Of a stretch of DNA of 64,000 nucleotides, positions 25,301 through 37,300 are shown piece after piece. The position numbers and the translations under genes were made by a program. The stretch is taken from contig CAIIXF020000009.1 of assembly GCA_903813345.2 (NCBI GenBank), forward strand, positions 31,315,259-31,379,258, given 5' to 3'. The notes beneath the pieces are model-generated. The model saw only the letters and a program-made list of their open reading frames with translations, was not told where the DNA came from and ran no database searches. Positions within the stretch are counted from its first letter, which is position 1; each line of letters opens with the position of its first letter. The stretch comes from Owenia fusiformis. Lineage: Eukaryota > Annelida > Polychaeta > Sabellida > Oweniidae.

Positions 25301-28300
25301 CTTCTGATCAGTTTTCTGGTAATACCCAAATAAATAAGCTAAGCAAAAAGACATAATGCTACAGTGAGGGGCAATACAATTTAAGAACATGCAATTCACT
25401 TTATTTTAGATTTTGAAACCTGTTTTTTTTACAAAGCTCACACTAGTACAACAATGGCCTATCATTTTTGAATTTACTACCACGAGCTTAGTTTGAAAAT
25501 AAAATTAGTTAAACTAGTACTGTCACAACCTTTTCAAAAGAGAAATTCCTGACCACATGATGTTTTTTATATTTCTTCTGGTAGGCATTTGAATTTGAAA
25601 AATTATTGCCCCATTAAATACATTACACATTTCCTGTATTGAAAGTGATGCCACCACCTACCATTTGTTAAAGATGCCAACCGCAAAACACCAACCACTG
25701 AACATCAACTGCTGAACATTTCCATAAAAAACTTGGAGACAATAACAATATGTCAACATTTGTGGTGGTGACATAATAAGAGTATGAAAATGGATACATA
25801 CTTTAATTGCATGTAGATCAGAACTGATGGACTGGCCACAAAGGATGGCATCAGCAGGGAGAATCTCCTGGATCTTTCTCTGCACATCAGACAACCGGAT
25901 CGTTACTGGATCCAGCATTTTCTTTGTTATGCCTGAATACCTGAACAAAACAAGCTGACACTGTTATCCCCAAAAACATCATGACTCATCAGAATAACAA
26001 TATTGAAGGTGCTCTTCTTGAAGAAATTAAGATTTCTGGATTTTTCCTTTTTGCTCATCATCTTTGTTTCCATGATATTCTCTTGACCCATATCAATAGT
26101 CCGCTTTTCAGTCACAAATTGTTCTCCATTTAAGTTTCAAAAATACATTTTTAAATTTGTTTTGTCACATTTTAGGATGAACCATCTCACACTATGGGGG
26201 GATCATTTTGAGAACTATGTTCATATTTCTAAAAAGTAATATTTTATTAAATCTTTAAAGACTATGATAAAAATTCACCTCAAAAATCATTCCTCTACAT
26301 GTACACATTTTTCACTTTTGAATATTTCCTCAATTTTATCTAACATTGAAACACTTGAATGTAGATTTGACTTACCTTGTTACATAATCTATGATTCTAT
26401 TGAATGGTTTAACTAACGTATCATACACAGTTTCCAATTTTTCATTAACCACAGAAACTCTAGTAACTTCTTGTCCAGCTTTTGTGCGACACTGCAAACA
26501 GAAAATATCGATAAATTATTGGGAAGAAGGTGCAGAAACCTGGAAAAGTAATATTGGTGGAAAAAGTGATATTGGTAAAAGTGATATTGGAATAAGTAAT
26601 ATTGATAAAAGTGATATTGGTAAAAGCTATATTGGAAAAAGTATTACTGATGATAAAATTAATATTGGTAAAAGTAATGTTGATGGTAAAAGTAACACTG
26701 GTAAAAGTAACATTGGTAAAAGTTTATTGGTAAAAGTTATATTGGGAGGGTCCAGAAGATCCAGGGACCCTGTTACATATTGAAAAATAATTTGGATGCT
26801 CAGATAATTTCAACGTTACGTAAGCATTTATTAAAAACACCACAAATTAGCCTTACATGTGTGAAAAGGAAATTGTATAGTTTATGAACAAGGGTCCATT
26901 TTATTAAAAATGCTCCATTATATTATGAAATATGTTATTTTTGTTAGGAATAATGGTAGTAATTTGGTAGTAACATTTGATTACAATGATTATGAGCAAT
27001 GGTATACTTTATTAAAAATGCACCATTGCACAATAAAAATATGCTATTTATCTATAATTATGAAAAATACACAACTGTTCATACCCATGTTTGTAGTGTA
27101 ATCTGTATGAAAAAGCCAATAATAATTCCGATACTAAGGAGATCTGTGTGATACCAGAAAAGCACCTGTATCAACACATGCAAAACAATGGACTTGTATT
27201 AACTCACGATACAGAAAAGCACCTACTATCTCACAATCAATACCAAACCAGAACAACGGCAACGCCAAAGCGTAGCGAATCCCATCGAACATTTTTCAAA
27301 AGGGGCACCTTCTACCAAAAGTGTCATTAGACAGTGTGCAATGCTTATAATATTCACATATCAAATATGAACAAAATCGCTCTACTACTTTTCGAGTTAT
27401 AGTAAAATACGATAAAATAGTGGCCATTTTTCAAAATGGCCGCCTTCTACCAAAAGTGTCATTAGACAGTGTGCCATGCTTATACGTATTCACGTACCAA
27501 ATATGAACAAAATCGCTCCACTACTTTTCGAGTTATAGTAAAAATAAGTTAAAATGGCAGTCATTTTTCAAAATGTCCGCCATTTTTCAAAATGGTTGCC
27601 TTCTACCAAAAGTGTCATTAGACAGTGTGCCATGCTTACAGTATTCACATACCGAATATGAACAAAATCGCTCTACTACTTTTTGAGTTATAGTAAAATA
27701 CGTTAAAATGGCGGCCATTTTGAAAAATGACCACCCTCTACCAAAAGTGTCATTAGACAGTGTGCCATGCTTATATGTATTCACATACCAAATATGAACA
27801 AAATCGCTCCACTACTTTTCGAGTTTTAGTAAAATAAGTTAAAATGGTGGCCATTTTTCAAAATGTCCGCCATTTTTCAAAATGGCCGCCTTCTACCAAA
27901 AGTTTCATTAGACAGTGTGCCATGCTTATATTATTCACATACCAAATATGAACAAAATCGCTCCACTACTTTTCGAGTTACAGCAAAAATCGTAAAATAA
28001 TGAGTAAAGGCCGCCATTTTTCAAGATGGCTGCCATGTGCTTTTTTAATATCTACATTTCTAGCTTTATTAATGTCCTATATAATTTTTTTACATTTAAA
28101 ACATATTGCTATTACAGTTTTACATATTGCACCTAAATTACTGTAAAATCGGCACTAAAATGGCCGCCATTTTTAAATGAGCGGCCATTTTGAAAATCGG
28201 CTTTCGAGCAGAACTTCTACCCCCATAGGGTATATGTGTACAAAATATGAATAAAATCGGGCCAACGGTATTTGAGTTATTGCCCGGACGGACGGATGGA

Positions 28301-31300
28301 CGGACAGACGGAGGCGTTCCCTATATCCCTCCGAACTTTGTTCGATGGGATAACAATGGACTTGTATCAACACATGATAATAATAAAAATGCACCTACCA
28401 TCTCACAATCAATACCAAACAATGGACTTGTATCAACACATAATAGAAAAGCACCTACCATCTCACAATCAATACCAAACAATGGACTTGTATCAACACA
28501 TAATAGAAAAGCATCTACCATCTCACAATCAATTCCAAACAATGGACTTGTATCAACACATGATAATAGAAAAGCACCTACCATCTCACAATCAATACCA
28601 AACAATAGACTTGTATCAAAACATGTTAATAGAAAAGCACCTACCATCTCACAATCAATACAAAACAATGGACTTGTAATAGAAAAGCACCTACCATCTC
28701 ACAATCAATACAAAACAATGGACTTGTAATAGAAAAGCACCTACCATCTCACAATCAATTCCAAACAATGGACTTGTATCAACACATAATAGAAAAGCAC
28801 CTACCATCTCACAATCAATTCCAAACAATGGACTTGTATCAACACATGATAATAGAAAAGCACCTACCATCTCACAATCAATTCCAAACAATGGACTTGT
28901 ATCAACACATGATAATAGAAAAGCACCTACCATCTCACAATCAATACAAAACAATGGACTTGTAATAGAAAAGCACCTACCATCTCACAATCAATTCCAA
29001 ACAATGGACTTGTATCAACACATGATAATAGAAAAGCACCTACCATCTCACAATCAATACCAAACAATAGACTTGTATCAACACATAATAGAAAAGCACC
29101 TACCATCTCACAATCAATTCCAAACAATGGACTTGTATCAACACATGATTATAGAAAAGCACCTACCATCTCACAATCAATACCAAACAATAGACTTGTA
29201 TCAAAACATGTTAATAGAAAAGCACCTACCATCTCACAATCAATACAAAACAATGGACTTGTAATAGAAAAGCACCTACCATCTCACAATCAATTCCAAA
29301 CAATGGACTTGTAATAGAAAAGCACCTACCATCTCACAATCAATTCCAAACAATGGACTTGTATCAACACATGATAATAGAAAAGCACCTACCATCTCAC
29401 AATCAATTCCAAACAATGGACTTGTATCAACACATGATAATAGAAAAGCACCTACCATCTCACAATCAATACAAAACAATGGACTTGTAATAGAAAAGCA
29501 CCTACCATCTCACAATCAATTCCAAACAATGGACTTGTAATAGAAAAGCACCTACCATCTCACAATCAATTCCAAACAATGGACTTGTATCAACACATGA
29601 TAATAGAAAAGCACCTACCATCTCACAATCAATACAAAACAATGGACTTGTAATATAAAAGCACCTACCATCTCACAATCAATTCCAAACAATGGACTTG
29701 TATCAACACATGATAATAGAAAAGCACCTACCATCTCACAATCAATTCCAAACAATGGACTTGTATCAAAACATGTTAATAGAAAAGCACCTACCATCTC
29801 ACAATCAATTCCAAACAATGGACTTGTATCAACACATGATAATAGAAAAGCACCTACCATCTCACAATCAATACCAAACAATAGACTTGTATCAAAACAT
29901 GTTAATAGAAAAGCACCTACCATCTCACAATCAATACCAAACAATGGACTTGTATCAACACATGATAATAGAAAAGCACCTACAATCTCACAATCAATAC
30001 CAAACAATGGACTTGTATCAACACATGATAATAGAAAAGCACCTACCATCTCACAATCAATACCAAACAATAGACTTGTATCAAAACATGTTAATAGAAA
30101 AGCACCTACCATCTCACAATCAATACCAAACAATGGACTTGTATCAACACATGATAATAGAAAAGCACCTACCATCTCACAACCAATACCAAACAATGGA
30201 CTTGTATCAACACATGTTAATAGAAAAGCACCTACCATCTCACAATCAATACCAAACAATGGACTTGTATCAACACATGATTATAGAAAAGCACCTACCA
30301 TCTCACAATCAATACCAAACAATGGACTTGTAATAGAAAAGCACCTACCATCTCACAATCAATACCAAACAATGGACTTGTAATAGAAAAGCACCTACCA
30401 TCTCACAATCAATACCAAACAATGGACTTGTAATAGAAAAGCACCTACCATCTCACAATCAATACCAAACAATGGACTTGTAATAGAAAAGCACCTACCA
30501 TCTCACAATCAATACCAAACAATGGACTTGTAATAGAAAAGCACCTACCATCTCACAATCAATACAAAACAATGGACTTGTAATAGAAAAGCACCTACCA
30601 TCTCACAATCAATACCAAACAATGGACTTGTATCAACACATGATAATAGAAAAGCACCTACCATCTCACAATCAATACCAAACAATGGACTTGTAATAGA
30701 AAAGCACCTACCATCTCACAATCAATACCAAACAATGGACTTGTATCAACACATGATAATAGAAAAGCACCTACCATCTCACAATCAAAACCAAACAATG
30801 GACTTGTATCAATACATGTTAATAGAAAAGCACCTACCATCTCACAATCAATACCAAACAATGGACTTGTATCAATACATGTTAATAGAAAAGCACCTAC
30901 AATCTCACAATCAATACCAAACAATGGACTTGTATCAACACATGATAATAGAAAAGCACCTACCATCTCACTATCAATACCAAACAATGGACTTGTATCA
31001 ATACATGTTAATAGAAAAGCACCTACCATCTCACAATCAATACCAAACAATGGACTTGTATCAACACAAGGCTCATATTTCTCATTGGTATACTTGTACA
31101 TCCTCACTTTATCTGAAAAATAATTAAAATAGCTATCTAACATTTGTCCACACTTAAATGTTATACTTGTAGTACATATCATTAAATTCAAATTTCTATT
31201 TTGAATGTCTGCTTTAGGGTGCCTTTGGGTGGCCATTCAATCACTCCTTGCTTGTTAACTAAATCATACGTAAGTTTGGGAAAATGTTCCACCTTCATAA

Positions 31301-34300
31301 TGAAAAGTTGTTATTGCGCATGTGAAGGTTTTCAAGTGTAATACAAGGCATTCATATGCATAATGCCACCTACATTTGTTACAGACACCAACTGCCGATC
31401 ACCAACTGCCGTCACAAAAAGGAGACCATAACAATATGTCACCACTTTTCAGTGGTCACATATAAAAAAAATTGTAACTTACTTGCATCTGTAGGCAAGG
31501 GAATGTTCTCTTCTGCCATCTCAACATGACTGAGCAACAGTGATGTCCTGGGGAAGGCATCTCCTTCAGCTAGACATTGTTTCATAGCACCAGGAGTGTC
31601 GGCTGACTTGACATCATTTCCAGTATACTTGAATTTCTTTAAGTTTTGTTTAGCTAAAATGAAAAGATGCTTTAGTTGTCTATGAAGTCTGGGAGGGTTA
31701 AAGGATAATATAGGAATATCCTATGGTTTTGAAAAAATATCATTTAAATCCATGAGTGGATATTGATATTTTCATGAGTGAGCGCAGTGAATGAGTGAAG
31801 ATATTGATATTGATGTGTGGATATAATCATAGGATTGTCCGTTTATCCCATGGGAAATCATCATCAGCAAAAAATAAATGTGAAAAAAAAATTGAAAATG
31901 TGAAAAAATGTCTAAAAAATGAATTTGAAAAAATGTCTAAAAAATAAATTTGAAAATATTTTGGAAATTAGTTCTAAAAAAATGTAATTAAATAATAAGT
32001 TTTTTTTGAAAATATTCAAAACCATTGAATATCACTTTTTAAGAAGTTTTAAAAAGTGATATTCAATGGTTTGAGAATTTTTTGATAAAAATGATATCTT
32101 GATCCACATATCAAATATATCTTCATGTGATATTCAATCTATGTATATCCTTGCAACCATGGGATAATTATAGGATATCCTATGATTTTGAGGAATATCA
32201 TTTTTATCTACGAGTTGATATTGATATCTGCACGAGAGAGCAAAGCGAACGAGTGCATATATCAATATCAACGAGCAGATTAAAATGATATTCTGAAAAA
32301 AATCATAGGATGTTATTATTATCCTACACTTACAAGGAGTGTACTAAATGTATAATATCATTGCAAAATGAATTTCATGCCAAATAGAGTCAATTTGGTG
32401 GGAAATCAACAAGCGGAGTATATCGTCACAATATCCTCCGCATATTGGGTTTTCCGGAGTATATCGTCACGATATCCTCCGCCCGGAGTATATCGTTACG
32501 ATATCCTCCGGTTATTCATCTTGCCAATAAATATCAAATTTATCTTTTAATGTTATTATACATTTAGTACACTAAGTGTAGGATAATATAATATATCTTG
32601 AGAGTCTTTAATCTTGACCAGAATACTTTTATATGAAACATCTGAACTTTAAAATTGTTTTTTCTGCTTATCAAATCATGAAATATATTTTTAATCAACC
32701 ATTTTAATACAATGACAGACACCACAATAAGAATATTTTCTGTTAAGGTGCTGTTTATATAAATGATAGCATTGGGTTTTGAACATATTAGCTCTAGCAA
32801 TAAGGGAAAAGGGTCAAATCTATTGATAAATTAATTGCATGTGTAAGGAGTTTATTATGTTATTTAAGCCTCATACTGTTTTGGAATTCTGAGGCTAAGA
32901 AATTTTTTGATGATCTTTAAAAGGTTCCTAACATGCAACATTAAAATAGACCGTTTCTAGAAATTAAATGGCAAAATGTGCCATTATCACATGGTTAGGA
33001 GTTTCTAAGCATTTTGATTGGTTAATTGTGATGATTCATATTCCCTGTCACATGTCACGTGACTCATTTTCATGTTATACGATGGACTGTATCATTATTG
33101 AGTCACAATAGCCAAGAATATGACGTCGCTGATCAATTATATCACTATGTAAACTGAACACATCTGTAGGATGTCATATTATTTCACAGACAAGTACGAC
33201 GACAGAGGTGTGATGTCATATTATTTCAAAGCGAAGTTTCAATACATATAAAATGAAATGTTTGCAGTTTTAAACAGCATCGGAATTACCAGGGCAAACT
33301 ACCCCCAATCACAAATGACCTAATCAAAATCGTGAAAAACTCCTAGACATGTGATATTTAAATCATCATCACACATTTCAGGTAGCCATGTATCACCACT
33401 CAAGCTTCGCTTTCGAGGATGATACCGTATTACCTTTCGTGGAATATTTCCTGTATCACATGCTGAAACGTGTGGTAACTGGTATTATCTAGATAGTACA
33501 GTTCTATCCATTTATTTGAATCCAAATCATTTTCAATTTTGATGTTTTTGGCATGCAAATCTATGATAAACAAGGCGCATGGTGAACATGATAAAATTTA
33601 ATACGGTCCAAAAAACTTGCTTTAAGCCACTTCAAGTACCTTATTTATTTACTGATTCATGCCTTGTTTGATGGCTGGAATCTAGATAGATCATATTTGC
33701 ATTTTTCAAGTACAATTAATAATCTTTACCTAGTAGTCTATTTGACTTTGGAAACATGAACATCTCCTCAGTGACTGTATTTCCATATAAGGAAGGGTTC
33801 AAAACTTCACTTTTCTACAATAAGATGCAACATTCAGAGAATTATGAAGATACAGAAGACCTAAAAACATCCATAAAATCACTTAATTACATGTATAGTT
33901 GTTAAATATACTGAATATAGTTATGTAAATGTGAAAGTGCACATGTAAAAAGTGCAATTATTTAAAAATAAAAAGTTTTATACCATATTTGACCATTGTA
34001 GAAATAATGCGTCACACTCCCATTGTATTGATTTGCAAAATAGTATCATGTTACTGCTCCAAATACATTTTTGAGTAGTATATATAACTTTTATTGACAT
34101 ATTGTATCATAACATGATTACGAGGGTTGTCCCAGAAGTAATGCACTATATGCTCTAACTTTATCAATAATTGATATTTCTCTATGAAATTTTCAGTAAA
34201 TGTTCCTTAGAGACATTTTGATTATTCTAAAAAAATTCATGTTGACTGATAAAACTATATTGATGTTATAATAAAATCAAGTTGGTGTGTTCGGGTAGGG

Positions 34301-37300
34301 CGGGGCAGGTTATACAGTCACGTCAAAAGGAATAAAAATTGAAAATATGAAATAATTAATCAACAAATGCCATTTGGTGTAGCTATAAGAAGTATGCTCA
34401 AAAATACATTTTAAGATACTAAATTACTCTGAGCACATCCTAGATTTAATGAATGTATATTGCACAGTGTCCCATTTCACATATTCTCAAAATATTGCCC
34501 TTTGCATGTTATGTACTTTTGATGCCTGTCAGGTCAAACACTCTCGGCAATCTCTTCAACTTTGACTTGTGGAGTTTTTGCCTCCTATGTTTGGAGTTGT
34601 CATCCAGGGTCAAATCGTCTCTTTTAAATCTCTTCTGTCACCCTATAATTGTAGTTCTATCTGGTATATACTCCTTATATACTTTCTTCATGGTAGCATT
34701 GTTTTGCGTGGCTGTGAGTCCAAGTGAAGTATGAAATTAGGCCACCAAACGCAAGGCCTTCTGTTATCAGGTGAGAATTGCAGCCATTTTTGCAAGTTCT
34801 AGACTGTGACTGTATTTGAATTCGTGATTATTGAAATGTAGTATTATGACATCACAGTGCTGAATGTCATTATTTGTACTTGGTAAACATCATGCTGAAT
34901 AAATTTAACAATTTCCCAAACATTTTGACCATTTAAAGGAAAGAAATATTAATAAAATAACACTTTAGATCTTTTCATAATTAGAAAAATTGGTACCTGC
35001 CCCGCCCACCCCTACCCCCATGTTGTTATAGCAACCATATTGAAACTTAATATTAATGTTGGATGCTGAAACTTCAGTATATAATAGATAAAACTTCAAT
35101 TGTTATATACACAAAATTTCAGCTCAATTCAAGAATATTAAAGAAAGTTAGAGCATATAGTGCATTACTTCTGGGACAACCCTCGTACATTAGTCATAAA
35201 CTACTCACTAAAACTACTATCTACTACTAAACTACTTACTAAAACTACATCTTTATAAAAATATACATGATTTGATATATTTACAGAAAGCATACAAGAA
35301 AGGCAAAATATTTTAAAGTGTGATGCACAAATTTTGCTGATTATTCTAAATTGTTAAATGAATGGTATATAAATTTACCAAGATGTCGTTGGAAGATGAT
35401 ATTATCATTAGAAATTATATTTATAAATATATCGTTACTATTCAAGTCAAATGTTGGTAATATTTCAGAAATTTTACTGAAAAATATTTGCCTGTGTTGA
35501 GAATGCTTTGTACAATTTATGATAAAATGAAATTCATCCTCCACACGTTTACATGTATTACACAACCTTTCATTAACTGGTTTAGGTTTGGGTTTTATGT
35601 GTCTTCCAGATTCTATTTTTAGCCGATGTGAACTTAACCTAAATCTACCTATTGCTAATCTATATTTTTTATTATCTAGTTTTAAATATGGTTCTAATTC
35701 AAAATCTTTCTTAAATAGCTTATATGTTCTTAATATAGGATATTGTAAAATATCATTTCTCCAATTATTTATAAATGCATTCTTTAGTTTCTTGTCAACC
35801 AAGTTTACTAAGTTTACTAATGGCAGTGACTTTTCTAAATGGTTGCCATATTGGGCGAATTGTCAAAACAATGTGTCATACAATTGAATTAACCAATTAA
35901 ATATCAACAAATAATTTCAATAAAAAAGTTAATAAAGTTCCTGCCTAATCTAAACTAATTAGCAACCATATTTGCTGGCAGATCCAGAGGGTAAAATGGG
36001 GGACCCACATTTTATTTTTCTGGGATAGGCCCAATGCCCCCCCCCCCCCATCCGGATCCACCACTGATATCAAAAATGGGCACCCTGGAGTAATTCTCAA
36101 AGTAAATGCAAAGATGGTAGAATGCAAAAATGGAGGTTTCTTACAATAATGATGTTCCAGATTGCTTTAAGCAACTAATCTAACATTCATTCTAACTATT
36201 CAAATATTTGATTTGTTTTGCAAAAGAATATATGATTCAACTTAAAAAAAAGTGTAAATGTAAAATGTTGAGAGCTCTCACCATTGAAAACAGGCTATTG
36301 GTCTTCTTGAAACATTCTTCGTGTTTTTTGTAGTCATCCATACTCAATCCAGAAACACATATGACTGCTGTATGCTTCACTTTATTTGGTCGTAATAGTT
36401 TGCACCATCTACATATGAAAGCAGACATTAACATTGATCAATGATATCAACTTTTATTTATTACAGGAAATGACCTGAAAGTGAAATAATGGGGAATCCC
36501 AGAAATGTTTAGACAATGAAATATACAGAAATAAAATTGTAGAAGAGATGTAGAAGAGATGTAACTGAAAGTGAAACAGTGGGGATTCCCCTTGTTAACA
36601 AAACTCTCTATTCTGAAATCCAATACATACAGTATATGAGACCATAACAGCTGAAAACAATGTGGATGAATGAGCCCTCTGTATGGAGATTTACAGTAAC
36701 AGATATCTTTCAGACCCATAGCCAGGATTGCCAAGGGAGTTCACTCTTTAAAAAATTCCAGGGGGTTCACATTTGACAACATTGGCCAAAATCACTTGAA
36801 AAGTGCTCGGAATGGTGAACTGCATGATTGGCCAAGGGGGGTTTGCTCGAACTCCCTGAACCCTCCTATGGGAATTTGAATTTGGAATTACTCGGGTTAC
36901 CTTTTACCAAAATAACATGATAAAATAAACTTAGTATACAAAGTAACAAACCTTGGCTTGTAGCTTGAGTATTCTGCAATGACTGTTTCTGTAACAAGAT
37001 GCTGTATGTCACCTACATACAGCGGAATATCAACCTCAGCAGGTATTCCCCCAAATATTGGCCTCATTTCAGCTGGTGTGAGGTAGATCTTTGGCCTTTG
37101 CTAAAATAGAATACAAGGTATTAACATGACAAAATGTCACCACCTAGGTGCTCACAATATTATGAGTTCAATCTTTAAGTCAGATTTAAATTTCTGAAAA
37201 CTTGCAGATGATTTTGAAAAAAAAATTGGTCAATTTGAAGCAAGGTGAAAAAAGACCTTATTGACCTTAAAAATGTCATTGAAGGTCAAATCTATGTGAA

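Noticed and set aside
28352-31064. CRISPR-like regular repeats
   Set aside because: Units are contiguous with no unique spacers, and the locus is an animal gene intron.
28247-31127. Long open frames on both strands through the minisatellite (up to 214 codons)
   Set aside because: Units of 60 and 63 bp keep any frame open automatically. The plus-strand MDLYQHMIIEKHLPSHNQ repeats have no domain and are antisense to exon sequence.
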